Shown here: in pieces, positions 1-7,456 of the stretch
Layout of the letters: each line of letters begins with the position of its first letter
Numbering within the stretch: the stretch's first letter is position 1
IMG/VR virus record: IMGVR_UViG_3300022602_000274
Span: 1-33,274 of that record
Length of the DNA stretch: 33,274 nt
Source of the DNA: a virus
Strand: one strand, 5' to 3'
The notes under the pieces: generated by a model
The model's input: the letters and a program-made list of their open reading frames with translations, nothing else
Database searches by the model: none
What the model was told of the DNA's origin: nothing
Made by a program: the position numbers and the translations under genes

Positions 1-2
1 GC

Positions 3-671
3 AATGCTCCACGCATGTTGCGTGAAACCAGACTGTATCTACAGCATCTGAACAAATGGGATAATGCAACTACCAACAATCGTGTGGTATACTTGCCCAA
101 TTACTATCCACAGGAATATGTACAAAACCCATTTGATCGCAATAAAGACTGGGTCGATGTAGGATGTTTTGGCGCAGTACGTCCTTTAAAAAATCATCTG
201 TTACAGGCATTTGGTGCTATTGAGTTTGCTGAAAAAATTGGCAAACGTCTACGCTTTCATGTCAATGCTGGCCGTATTGAAATGCAAGGTGGTCCTGCAC
301 TAAACAATCTCAAAGGCCTATTTCAGCAGATTGCGGACCATGGGCACGAAATGCTTAATCACACCTGGGCTCCGCGTGAAGAATTCTTAAAAACCTGTGC
401 AACCATGGACATAGGCCTACAGGTCAGTTTCTCTGAAACATTTAATATTGTGGGAGCAGACTTGATCAGTCAAGGTGTGCCCCTGGTAGGTAGTGTAGAA
501 ATTCCCTGGAAAGTTGGTATTTTTGCAGCAGATCCTACCAGTAGTGAAGATATTGCCAACAAATTAGAAAGGGCTTATGCCTGGCCACGGGTCAATGTAC
601 AACTAAACCAGTGGAGTTTGACACACTATACCAACAAAACCGCCCGAGTATGGCATAAATACTTCAGTTAA
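3..671 (+). CDS. GT-B fold glycosyltransferase, 5'-truncated by the window edge
   Basis: The reading frame is open to the left edge, so this is the C-terminal part of a longer protein; the first ATG (position 15) is probably internal. The visible part looks like the nucleotide-sugar-binding half of a GT-B (GT4-like) glycosyltransferase. Counting from that Met, a first strand and loop GCFGAVRPLKNH lies at about 50-61, and the segment SFSETFNIVGADLISQGVPL at about 138-157 resembles the E-x7-E donor-binding region of GT4 enzymes. It would transfer a sugar from an activated donor to an unknown acceptor in the cytoplasm. A CATAAATA late-promoter-like octamer lies inside its 3' end and may serve the next gene. 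Family-level call only; the substrate cannot be read. Confidence 0.6.
   Translation, partial: NAPRMLRETRLYLQHLNKWDNATTNNRVVYLPNYYPQEYVQNPFDRNKDWVDVGCFGAVRPLKNHLLQAFGAIEFAEKIGKRLRFHVNAGRIEMQGGPALNNLKGLFQQIADHGHEMLNHTWAPREEFLKTCATMDIGLQVSFSETFNIVGADLISQGVPLVGSVEIPWKVGIFAADPTSSEDIANKLERAYAWPRVNVQLNQWSLTHYTNKTARVWHKYFS
654..661 (+). promoter_or_regulatory. T4-like late promoter octamer CATAAATA
   Basis: CATAAATA differs from the T4 late consensus TATAAATA by one base. It lies 22 nt before the ATG at 684, inside the last codons of the glycosyltransferase, and is followed by the ribosome-binding sequence AAAGGAA. The same CATAAATAC string recurs at 1120, also before a small gene. Confidence 0.4.
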
Positions 672-683
672 AGGAAACATATT

Positions 684-884
684 ATGTCAAGAGCACACAG
701 AGTAAGAACACATCATTGGCGTCAGGGACGCTTAGAAGTCAAGGACGCTTTTTTTGAGTCTATCGAAGAAGCTTTGAACTTTGCTAATGCTGTCGAAGGA
801 GCTGACAACGTCAAGGTTTACAATCACAACGAAGAAATTTTACACAGCATTTCTGCCACTGCTACCACAGAAAGCTACGCTTAA
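684..884 (+). CDS. Small conserved phage-type protein, tandem paralog 1
   Basis: A 66-residue protein with AAAGGAA upstream as a good ribosome-binding site. I do not recognise a named family. It opens with a beta-strand-like HRVRTHHWRQGRLEVK, then an F-x-S-I-E-E-A-L-x-F helix, then a second strand pair with VKVYNHNEEILH, and ends in SYA. The next gene has the same plan, including HRVRT, the FES(I/F)EEA helix, a K(V/I)YN strand and a terminal YA, so the two are tandem duplicates. The fold looks like a small alpha/beta domain of about 60 residues. No catalytic residues stand out. Function unknown. Confidence 0.75.
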   Translation: MSRAHRVRTHHWRQGRLEVKDAFFESIEEALNFANAVEGADNVKVYNHNEEILHSISATATTESYA

Positions 885-886
885 TC

Positions 887-1102
887 ATGCGACATCGTGT
901 AAGAACACAAAGTTGGATCAATGGTATATTGAATACCGTTGATCATTTGTTTGAATCATTTGAAGAAGCAGTGGCACATTCAGTTGCTCAGACTTCGACA
1001 CATGCCAGTGGTAGTGATGCACACAGCATCAAAATTTATAATCAAAATGATGAACTGGTACATCAAGTACATAGTTTGCCTCCTCAAGCTACCTACGCTT
1101 AA
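887..1102 (+). CDS. Small conserved phage-type protein, tandem paralog 2
   Basis: A 71-residue paralog of the preceding gene, starting 2 nt after its stop. Shared landmarks are HRVRT at the N-terminus, a FESFEEAV helix matching FESIEEAL, an IKIYNQNDELVH strand matching VKVYNHNEEILH, and a terminal TYA matching SYA. An insertion rich in Ser, Thr and His (about residues 35-45) lengthens the middle. No clear Shine-Dalgarno sequence precedes the start, so translation may be coupled to the gene before. Function unknown. Confidence 0.7.
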   Translation: MRHRVRTQSWINGILNTVDHLFESFEEAVAHSVAQTSTHASGSDAHSIKIYNQNDELVHQVHSLPPQATYA

Positions 1103-1119
1103 TCAAAATCCCAATTTGC

Positions 1120-1127
1120 CATAAATA
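1120..1127 (+). promoter_or_regulatory. T4-like late promoter octamer CATAAATA
   Basis: One mismatch to TATAAATA, 31 nt before the ATG of the holin-like gene, in the 56-bp gap after gene 887-1102. The downstream leader contains ATAAGGAG as ribosome-binding site. Confidence 0.4.
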
Positions 1128-1158
1128 CACTTATAAAATCAATTATAAGGAGCTAGGT

Positions 1159-1806
1159 ATGTCAAAAAAGAGCGATAATTGGATGCAAACGCTATGGCGT
1201 CCAATGATGGGATGGATGTACATGCTAATATGTCTACTAGACATGGCAGTATTTCCAGTCTTATGGGCCTTATGGCAAGGTGTCAATCATGCACCAATCA
1301 CACAATGGAATCCCCTAACCTTGCAAGGCGCTGGTCTATTCCACATTGCTATGGGCGCTGTGTTAGGTATCTCAGCATTTGGTCGTACACAAGAAAAACT
1401 GGCCGGCACCGCAGTAAACCCAACAGCAACAAGTCAAACCATGACAACCAATACCAACATGTCAGGTGTTCCGGCAGGAATGCAAGGCGGTATGGGCGGC
1501 GGCATGGGTGGTGGCTTTAGTGGTGGAATGAATTCAGGTATGGGCGGTGGCTTTGGCGGGCAATCTGCAGGCGGCTTTGGTGGAAGCACCGGCGGCTTTG
1601 GTGCACCGGCCTCAGGAGGATTTGGTGGAGCTCCTGCATTTGGAGGCTCAACTACACCGACATCAGCACCAACCACTCCGGCCTCAGGAGGATTTGGATC
1701 GGGTTTTAATAGCGGGTCTGGAGCAACGCCCGCAACATCTGCACCAGTGTCAGTAAATGCCGCCGGTAAGAAAGTTGTTCCAATTGGCAATCAACCAGAA
1801 CTATAA
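1159..1806 (+). CDS. Holin-like membrane protein with Gly/Met-rich tail
   Basis: A 215-residue protein behind a strong ATAAGGAG site. The N-terminal 80 residues hold two hydrophobic helices, about 15-38 (MMGWMYMLICLLDMAVFPVL) and about 57-75 (GAGLFHIAMGAVLGISAF), joined by a Pro/Trp-rich loop. The layout of WRPMMGWMY, a tryptophan loop and a second helix followed by a charged residue resembles phage 3TM-type holins, so a role in inner-membrane permeabilisation at lysis is possible. From about residue 100 the chain is low complexity (GGMGGGMGGGFSGGM, then GFGG/GAP repeats and Ala/Thr/Pro), unlike an ordinary holin. The following gene encodes a small exported peptide, which would suit a lysis-related pair. 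A structural membrane protein is the alternative. Confidence 0.45.
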   Translation: MSKKSDNWMQTLWRPMMGWMYMLICLLDMAVFPVLWALWQGVNHAPITQWNPLTLQGAGLFHIAMGAVLGISAFGRTQEKLAGTAVNPTATSQTMTTNTNMSGVPAGMQGGMGGGMGGGFSGGMNSGMGGGFGGQSAGGFGGSTGGFGAPASGGFGGAPAFGGSTTPTSAPTTPASGGFGSGFNSGSGATPATSAPVSVNAAGKKVVPIGNQPEL

Positions 1807-1816
1807 GGATATCAAA

Positions 1817-1972
1817 ATGAAAAAATTATTAGCTGTATTAGTTGCCTTATCATTGGTTTCTCCAGTCTATGCTGTAACAAAGAAACCGGTTAAGAAGCAT
1901 CAAAAGTTTGACGGCACAAAAATTGCCGATGATAAACCAACCAAACCCAAAGCACCAACAAAAAAGAAATAA
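1817..1972 (+). CDS. Small exported Lys-rich peptide with signal sequence
   Basis: A 51-residue protein. I place the start at 1817, preceded by AAGGATATC, rather than at the upstream in-frame ATG at 1757, which lies inside the holin-like gene and adds 20 unrelated residues. It begins MKKLLAVLVALSLVSPVYA, a textbook Sec signal peptide with an AxA-like site (VYA) near residue 19. The mature part is about 32 residues, very rich in Lys, Pro and Thr (TKKPVKKHQKFDG, ending PTKKK). It would be exported to the periplasm as a short basic peptide. Function unknown; a lysis accessory is possible from its position after the holin-like gene. Confidence 0.7.
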   Translation: MKKLLAVLVALSLVSPVYAVTKKPVKKHQKFDGTKIADDKPTKPKAPTKKK

Positions 1973-1992
1973 TCAATACCCGCAATTCGAAG

Positions 1993-2020
1993 GCCGGTAA
2001 GTTGACTCTGCCGGCTTTTT
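1993..2020 (+). terminator. Intrinsic terminator
   Basis: GCCGGTA (1993-1999) pairs with TGCCGGC (2009-2015) with one G-U wobble, followed directly by TTTTT. It closes the first transcription block. Its loop contains TTGACT, which acts as the -35 box of the promoter described next. Confidence 0.75.
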
Positions 2021-2030
2021 CGTTTATAAT
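2002..2030 (+). promoter_or_regulatory. Sigma70-like promoter TTGACT-N17-TATAAT for dnaJ-clpA
   Basis: TTGACT (2002-2007) and TATAAT (2025-2030) are separated by exactly 17 bp. The expected transcription start is at or within a base or two of 2037, the A of the dnaJ ATG. No Shine-Dalgarno sequence is present, so the transcript may be leaderless. The -35 box sits in the loop of the upstream terminator. Confidence 0.65.
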
Positions 2031-2036
2031 AACACA

Positions 2037-2882
2037 ATGACTTATTATGAAATTTTAGGTGTTGGCGACAAAGCCACAGCAGATGAAATCAAGCGAGCCT
2101 ATCGTAAATTGGCCAGTCAGCATCATCCTGACAAGGGCGGCGATACCAAAAAGTTCCAAGAAATACAAACAGCCTACGACACACTCAGTGACAACAACAA
2201 ACGTCAACAATATGACATGCAACGCAATGGATTTGGCGGCGGACCCGGTGGTGTACATTTTACCTGGCAAGGCGGCACAGGAAATCCCGACATTGATTCT
2301 ATATTTAGAAGCTTTGGATTTGGCGGAGACCCCTTTGGCAATTTTCGTCAGGCTCAACGACGCAACAAAGATCTACGTGTAGAAATACCTGTTACCTTGG
2401 TCAGTACCTTGGCAGATCAAACCAAAACCATAAGTGTGCAAACTACCAATGGCCATAGAGAAACGGTTGAAGTTCGTATTCCCCGCGGTATCAACCATGG
2501 TGCACAGATTAAATATGCAGGTCTGGGTGATAACCTTTTCAACACTCTACCACGCGGTGACCTGTATGTGCAGATTGCTATACAAAATGCGGAAAATTTT
2601 GCTGTCAATAACATTGACTTATTCACCAGGATTAATGTAAACTGCTTACTAGCGATTGTAGGCGGTACCGTAAAATTTGATAGCATTGATGGAAAAACAT
2701 TTGAATTAAGTATTCCACCAGGTACCCAGCCTGAAACCCGATTTAGAATTCCTGGGCAAGGTGTGTATCAAATGAATTCTGAAGTTCGCGGAGATTTATA
2801 CATTGACATACATGTTGATGTGCCACGAAACCTAACTGCGGACCAGCTACAATTAATTAAAAGTTTAATCAATAGTCAATAA
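2037..2882 (+). CDS. dnaJ: DnaJ/CbpA-type J-domain co-chaperone
   Basis: A 281-residue Hsp40. The J domain covers residues 1-65 with the HPD signature at 30-32, which stimulates the ATPase of a DnaK-type Hsp70. A Gly/Phe-rich linker (FGGGPGG and FGFGGDPFGNF) spans about 66-102, followed by two beta-sandwich substrate-binding domains (about 108-275). The Cys-rich zinc domain of type A DnaJ is missing, so it is a type B or CbpA-like protein. It should recruit host DnaK to phage clients. It is followed 8 nt later by the ClpA-like unfoldase, suggesting a phage protein-quality or remodelling module. The start has no ribosome-binding site but sits where the promoter would begin transcription. Confidence 0.9.
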   Translation: MTYYEILGVGDKATADEIKRAYRKLASQHHPDKGGDTKKFQEIQTAYDTLSDNNKRQQYDMQRNGFGGGPGGVHFTWQGGTGNPDIDSIFRSFGFGGDPFGNFRQAQRRNKDLRVEIPVTLVSTLADQTKTISVQTTNGHRETVEVRIPRGINHGAQIKYAGLGDNLFNTLPRGDLYVQIAIQNAENFAVNNIDLFTRINVNCLLAIVGGTVKFDSIDGKTFELSIPPGTQPETRFRIPGQGVYQMNSEVRGDLYIDIHVDVPRNLTADQLQLIKSLINSQ

Positions 2883-2890
2883 ATATTTTT

Positions 2891-5179
2891 ATGATACAAC
2901 ACAATCCTGAAATAGAAGTAATAGTAGGTAATGCTACAGACCTGGCAAAAAACTACAATCACGAATATGTAACTCTTGAACATCTGGCCTATGGCTTAAC
3001 AACTTTCAAACCCTGGAATGATTTGTTAACTGCATTTGGTGCAGATGTTGATGGATTAATCGGCGATCTTGAAACATATTTAAAACGACAAACATATCTT
3101 GTCAGTCAAGACGAAGAACCTGTGCCCAAGAAAACACACAGCCTTGAACGTGTGTTTAACCGTGCCTTCACTACCGTGCTGTTCAGCGGACGACACCATG
3201 TGCAGGTCATTGATATTTTCCTAAGTATCTGCAATGAAACCAATAGTCATGCCAGTTACTTCTTTATCAAGTATGGCCTAGAACGCAGCCAGATAGTGGA
3301 TTTTTACAATCAATACTATGTTGAATCCAAGCCAAAGCGTTTGCCAATGAATGCTCGTGCAGACGAAATCTTGCGAGAGTATTGTGAAAATTTAAATGTT
3401 GCGGCCAACGATGGCAAAATTGATCCTGTGGTAGGACGTGAGTTTGAACTGGATGAAATTGCCCAGGTCTTGGCCAAACGCAACAAGAGCAATGTGTTGT
3501 TGGTTGGTGATCCTGGCGTTGGTAAAACTGCCATTGCCGAAGGACTTGCTCGTAACATCATCAATGGACAGGTTCCTGAATATCTACGTGATTATACCGT
3601 GTATAACCTAGACATTGGTAGTTTGCTTGCTGGATCCAAGTATCGTGGTGAGTTTGAAGAAAAGTTCAAAGACGTTATTGGAGCACTCCAGGCCAAGGGC
3701 AAGTGCATCCTGTTTATTGATGAAGCACATCAGATGCGTGGAGCAGGGTCAGGTAGCAACAGCTCAGTAGACTTTGCCAACATGATCAAACCAGCTCTGA
3801 GCAAAGGCAATATCAAAGTCCTAGCATCAACCACCTGGGAAGAGTACACACAATCGTTTGAAAAAGATCGTGCCCTGATGCGTCGTTTTGTACGCATGAC
3901 CATTGAGGAACCAACATCAGCAGTGGCCAAAGAAATACTAAACGGACTCAAAGAATACTTTGAATCTTTCCACGGTGGTTCTATCAGCGATGAAGCCATT
4001 GATGCCGCTGTAGAACTGAGTGTACGTTATCAGCCAGACAAACGCTTGCCAGACAAGGCAATCGATCTAATTGACACAGCCTGTGCTAAATTAAAGATCA
4101 ATGCCATGGCATGGACTTGTCGTAAGAGTCATATCGTTGACATTATCAGTAAGTTTACGAAAATTCCCGCAGAACAAATTGGGTCAGAATCAACCAAGAG
4201 CTTGGTCAACTTAGAAGATACTATCAAACACAAATTGTACGGGCAAGATCGAGTGGTTGAAACTGTGCTGGAAAAAATCTACGTAGCACGTGCAGGCCTA
4301 AAGCCTATGAACAAGCCAATTGGTAACTTCTTATTCCTGGGTCCAACTGGTACAGGTAAAACTGAATTGGCCAAGTTGTTGGCCGAAGGCATGGGCATGA
4401 AGATGTTACGTTACGACATGAGTGAATACCAAGAAAAACATGCCTTGGCCAAGTTGATTGGTGCTCCCCCGGGCTATGTAGGCTACGATGACTCAAACCT
4501 GGGCGGCGGTTTACTAATTAGCGACATTGAAAAGAATCCCAACTGCATTGTACTATTTGATGAAGTTGAAAAGGCACATCCAGATATCATGAATATCCTG
4601 TTGCAGTTGATGGACGAAGGCACTATTACCAGCTCAAATGGCAAGAAAGCAGATGCACGTAACGCCATCATTATTCTAACTAGCAACCTGGGTGCCAGCG
4701 CCAACGAACAGAACAACATTGGCTTTGGTCGCGAACTGCAAAAGTCTGGTGAAGATGATAAAGCAGTCCGAGACTTCTTTAAACCTGAGTTCCGTAATCG
4801 CTTAGATGGCATTTGCAAATTCAACAAGTTAGATACAATCAGTATCAAGAAGATTGTTGCTAAATTTATTACCGAAGTCAATGAGTTGCTTGGTGAAAAA
4901 TCTTTACGTATCAGGCTTACCGAATCTGCTGTGGATTATCTAGCCGAGATTGGCTATGACAGCAAGCTGGGTGCCAGACCATTGGCTCGTAAAATTAATG
5001 ATTTGATTAAAGTTCCGCTAAGTAAGAAAATACTATTTGAATCCATACCTTTAAATAGTTTGATTGAAGTTGATGTTCAAGAAAAAGAGTTTGTGTTTGC
5101 TGTTGTAGACCAATTTACACAAACCGCACCTATGATAGATAGCGATGGATACATTGTTCTGGACTCGGTCCAATCCTAA
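2891..5179 (+). CDS. clpA: ClpA-like AAA+ unfoldase with two ATPase domains
   Basis: 762 residues, close to ClpA (about 758) and without the long middle coiled coil of ClpB. The N domain spans about 1-145 (EYVTLEHLAYGL at 25-36). D1 has Walker A GDPGVGKT (206-213) and Walker B CILFIDEAH (272-280). D2 has Walker A GPTGTGKT (484-491), the pore loop GAPPGYVGYDD (524-534), Walker B VLFDEVE (554-560) and FRNRLD (634-639). NNIGFGRE includes an IGF tripeptide at 610-612, at the position of the ClpP-docking IGL/IGF loop of ClpA and ClpX. This suggests it can dock on host ClpP; no clpP is visible here. Its last 35 nt overlap the next gene. Confidence 0.88.
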   Translation: MIQHNPEIEVIVGNATDLAKNYNHEYVTLEHLAYGLTTFKPWNDLLTAFGADVDGLIGDLETYLKRQTYLVSQDEEPVPKKTHSLERVFNRAFTTVLFSGRHHVQVIDIFLSICNETNSHASYFFIKYGLERSQIVDFYNQYYVESKPKRLPMNARADEILREYCENLNVAANDGKIDPVVGREFELDEIAQVLAKRNKSNVLLVGDPGVGKTAIAEGLARNIINGQVPEYLRDYTVYNLDIGSLLAGSKYRGEFEEKFKDVIGALQAKGKCILFIDEAHQMRGAGSGSNSSVDFANMIKPALSKGNIKVLASTTWEEYTQSFEKDRALMRRFVRMTIEEPTSAVAKEILNGLKEYFESFHGGSISDEAIDAAVELSVRYQPDKRLPDKAIDLIDTACAKLKINAMAWTCRKSHIVDIISKFTKIPAEQIGSESTKSLVNLEDTIKHKLYGQDRVVETVLEKIYVARAGLKPMNKPIGNFLFLGPTGTGKTELAKLLAEGMGMKMLRYDMSEYQEKHALAKLIGAPPGYVGYDDSNLGGGLLISDIEKNPNCIVLFDEVEKAHPDIMNILLQLMDEGTITSSNGKKADARNAIIILTSNLGASANEQNNIGFGRELQKSGEDDKAVRDFFKPEFRNRLDGICKFNKLDTISIKKIVAKFITEVNELLGEKSLRIRLTESAVDYLAEIGYDSKLGARPLARKINDLIKVPLSKKILFESIPLNSLIEVDVQEKEFVFAVVDQFTQTAPMIDSDGYIVLDSVQS

Positions 5180-5873
5180 TATTGCTGTAGAGCATACCAC
5201 TAAAAAATACTTCGGCAAATATCTATACAAGGTAGTTGTTTATTGTCCAGCGGGTCGATTGATCGATGGCAAAGGCACAATAGAAACTGAACTGGCCCAT
5301 AGACGCGAAGTAAGTAAAAATATCAACCCAGGTGGCTGGTGGGGAAATAGATTTAACAAAGATCTAGACAACGCTGATCCAAAACTGCTGGCAAAACTGA
5401 GAGATATTAGACACGATCGCACTTTAGGAATCAAACTTAGAGTTGAAGAACCAAGAATACAGATTTATGCAGAAACAAATGATCAGCTGGTCGATTTTGT
5501 CAACACCCATATAGGTAAAGCGCAACTGAATCGATTGGAATCCGTAGCAGGGCCCATAGACGAATCTGCAGAAGATATTCTGAATACCGGTGCAATTCTA
5601 CGCAAGACTGATATAGGATATCGATACAAGGTAATACTCAGAGACGGGCGATACACTCCCGAAATAAAACGGCAATTGTTTGAATATCTTACCAATCTGG
5701 GCCCGGATCAAATACAATTACCAAAAAGTGCTCGACAAATGTTACAAAAAAACAACAACTTTATTTGGAACCTGTATTTCTACAGCCAGGATCCCCAGAT
5801 TAATAGTTTTATAAATTTGATATCACCGGGCATAGTCTCAAATTGTCACGAGCTGGTAGTCATGAGCAAATAA
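5145..5873 (+). CDS. Unknown conserved-looking phage protein
   Basis: A 242-residue protein whose start overlaps the clpA end by 35 nt in another frame; no later in-frame Met lies near the N-terminus. I do not recognise the family. It looks globular alpha/beta: an N-terminal basic strand region (YFGKYLYKVVVYCPAGRLID), a Trp/Gly/Asn turn (NPGGWWGNRFNKDLD) near residues 61-75, and two similar halves, each with a strand pair KYLYKVVVY or GYRYKVILRDGRY near its start. This hints at an internal duplication. The end (VVMSK) overlaps a late-promoter-like octamer. Translational coupling to clpA is likely. Confidence 0.65.
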   Translation: MDTLFWTRSNPNIAVEHTTKKYFGKYLYKVVVYCPAGRLIDGKGTIETELAHRREVSKNINPGGWWGNRFNKDLDNADPKLLAKLRDIRHDRTLGIKLRVEEPRIQIYAETNDQLVDFVNTHIGKAQLNRLESVAGPIDESAEDILNTGAILRKTDIGYRYKVILRDGRYTPEIKRQLFEYLTNLGPDQIQLPKSARQMLQKNNNFIWNLYFYSQDPQINSFINLISPGIVSNCHELVVMSK

Positions 5874-5876
5874 ATA
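5869..5876 (+). promoter_or_regulatory. T4-like late promoter octamer AATAAATA
   Basis: One mismatch to TATAAATA, overlapping the stop codon of the previous gene and 27 nt before the ATG at 5904. The leader carries CAAGGAG as ribosome-binding site. Confidence 0.4.
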
Positions 5877-5903
5877 ATAGCATATTATTTCAAGGAGCCC
5901 GTG

Positions 5904-6068
5904 ATGGCAAAATTGCAAGAAGATGTACTAGTAATCAAAATCAGTAAATTAATCAAAGATTCGGACTCCGCTGGAACAGCCGTAACCGAAGACCTAATCA
6001 CTAGCCTAGAAGCAGTGGTGGCAGAATTAGCAGGTGCCGGCGCACTTGTTGAAGTAACAACAGCTTAA
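5904..6068 (+). CDS. Small unknown protein (54 aa)
   Basis: ATG at 5904 with CAAGGAG 8 nt upstream, stop TAA at 6066-6068. The product begins MAKLQEDVLVIKISKLIKDS and ends AGAGALVEVTTA. A central segment (TAVTEDLITSLEAVVAELAG) looks helical and amphipathic. It lies between the clpA operon and the GT-A glycosyltransferase, 21 nt before the latter, so the two are probably co-transcribed. I do not recognise a family. The good ribosome-binding site and the late-type octamer support a real gene. Confidence 0.7.
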   Translation: MAKLQEDVLVIKISKLIKDSDSAGTAVTEDLITSLEAVVAELAGAGALVEVTTA

Positions 6069-6089
6069 ATCAACCAAACGAGGATATCA

Positions 6090-6968
6090 ATGAGCGATAA
6101 GAAAATCAGCCAAAGCGATGCTGTAAATTTAATCAAGGCCGCGGCAGCAAAACAAAAAGAGCAACAAGCAGCACCAGCGCAACAGCAAGCAGGTCAACCA
6201 TTTGACTTTAGCAAGATCCACCTGCACATTGGTATTCCCTGCTACGGCGGCATGGTAAGTGAACCTACCATGACTTCATTCTTGCGTTTTACCCTGTTGG
6301 CTAGCCAAGCCAAACTGAATTGGAGCTTGGATACCATGGTCAACGAAAGCCTGGTAACACGTGCTCGCAACAACTTGATGGCCAAAATGATGACCAATAC
6401 ACAGGCCACACACTTTATGTTCATTGATGCAGATATTCGTTTCCAACCTGAATCAATCCTACAGATGTTGGCCTACGACAAAGATGTTATCGGCGGCTTG
6501 TATCCTAAAAAAGCCTTGCCTGTGAGCTATGTTATCAACTTGAAACCACAGACCAAGATCCAGGGTGATATCTTTACCGTGGATACCATGGGCACAGGTT
6601 TCTTGATGTTCCGTCGTAGCGTGTACGAAAAACTAATTGCCGCACATCCAGAAACCAAGTATGTGGACGATGTAGGCCTAGGCAAGCAGTACGAACCCAT
6701 GATGTACTCAATCTTTGATTGCAAGATCGATGAGCGTGGACACTACCTGTCAGAAGACTGGTTGTTCTGCCGTCGTTGGCAAGAGATTGGTGGCGAAATC
6801 TGGGCACATTCAAAAGTTCTATTGAATCACGTGGGACACTATGAGTATGCTGGAGACTTGGACAAGATTGCCATCGGTCAACGTGGAAGCATGGGCATTA
6901 TCGAAGATACCTTGAAAGCTCAGGGTGCCACACTTGATGGTCCATTGCAAGCAGCACCAGCTAATTGA
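6090..6968 (+). CDS. GT-A fold (GT2-like) glycosyltransferase
   Basis: A 292-residue cytoplasmic glycosyltransferase with ACGAGGATATC upstream. After a Gln/Ala-rich N-terminal linker (about 1-38), the GT-A core opens with HLHIGIPCYGG (44-54). HFMFIDADIRF holds the DxD metal and nucleotide-sugar site at residues 113-115. GTGFLMFRRSVYE and SEDWLFCRRW follow, the latter giving the ED acidic pair seen near the catalytic base in GT2-like enzymes. NHVGHYEYAG near the C-terminus could supply a metal His. Acceptor and sugar are unknown. It is the first sizeable gene of the late-type block. Confidence 0.75.
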   Translation: MSDKKISQSDAVNLIKAAAAKQKEQQAAPAQQQAGQPFDFSKIHLHIGIPCYGGMVSEPTMTSFLRFTLLASQAKLNWSLDTMVNESLVTRARNNLMAKMMTNTQATHFMFIDADIRFQPESILQMLAYDKDVIGGLYPKKALPVSYVINLKPQTKIQGDIFTVDTMGTGFLMFRRSVYEKLIAAHPETKYVDDVGLGKQYEPMMYSIFDCKIDERGHYLSEDWLFCRRWQEIGGEIWAHSKVLLNHVGHYEYAGDLDKIAIGQRGSMGIIEDTLKAQGATLDGPLQAAPAN

Positions 6969-6979
6969 TATTGAGCACC

Positions 6980-7426
6980 ATGTCAGAAAAGTTACACTTT
7001 AAACTCGAACTGGCGGGCACCTACTGGAAAAAGGTGCCCAAATATAGTGTTATCATTGAGGGCACCCCTGTTTGTACCAAAGAACCAATTACGGTCCCTA
7101 GTGGAGAGAGTTTTTTTGTTGAGTTTGATGCAGAAATCATTGAAGAAAACAAAACAACGCTTGAAGTTAGATTAGACAATAAAGATTTTAACGACACCGT
7201 TGAAAACGAAGACAAAACAGAAATTTTAAAAGACATGCTACTGCATATACGCAGTTTAGAAATTGACGAAATTGATGTTGGTCAACTGATTTATGATAAA
7301 TCGACCTTTAAGGCTGATGATCCTAGTCGTCCCGTACTGACTCAATGCGTGGACCTGGGCTGGCGTGGATCCTGGCGATTTGAGTTTGAATCACCTTTCT
7401 ACATTTGGCTGTTGGAAAACATTTAA
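6980..7426 (+). CDS. Beta-rich protein, paralog of gene 8563-8835
   Basis: I chose ATG 6980 (148 residues, MSEKLHFKLELAG); a TTG at 6965 overlapping the previous stop (TTGA) is an alternative that adds five residues. The first 45 residues, with YWKKVPKYSVIIEGTPV, match the plan YFNWRDRVPRYRVFVDGNLL of the shorter gene at 8563, so the two share a strand-rich domain. The middle (about 60-110) alternates strands with many acidic residues, and the end has GWRGSWRFEFESPFYIWLLE. A beta-sandwich, possibly carbohydrate-binding or virion-decorating, is the likeliest fold. This is inference from strand pattern and neighbours only. Confidence 0.65.
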   Translation: MSEKLHFKLELAGTYWKKVPKYSVIIEGTPVCTKEPITVPSGESFFVEFDAEIIEENKTTLEVRLDNKDFNDTVENEDKTEILKDMLLHIRSLEIDEIDVGQLIYDKSTFKADDPSRPVLTQCVDLGWRGSWRFEFESPFYIWLLENI

Positions 7427-7434
7427 GATAAATA
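7427..7434 (+). promoter_or_regulatory. T4-like late promoter octamer GATAAATA
   Basis: One mismatch to TATAAATA, immediately after the stop codon of the previous gene and 22 nt before the ATG at 7457. The flank TAGTAATA resembles that at 8834 (TAGTAACA). Confidence 0.42.
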
Positions 7435-7456
7435 TAGTAATAGAGAGCCTATTACT

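Noticed and set aside
1434-1790. 118-residue Pro-rich minus-strand frame
   Set aside because: It is the mirror of the Gly-rich tail of the holin-like gene (Gly codons read as Pro on the other strand); no start context and low complexity.
2878-2885. AATAAATA octamer before clpA
   Set aside because: Formed by the dnaJ stop codon and only 5 nt from the clpA ATG, so it is probably chance.
4483-4881. 132-residue minus-strand frame
   Set aside because: Lies wholly inside the conserved ATPase domain of the ClpA-like gene.
6965-6979. TTG start for the beta-rich gene
   Set aside because: It would overlap the previous stop as TTGA, as at 15793, but ATG 6980 is near and gives a more natural N-terminus; kept only as an alternative.
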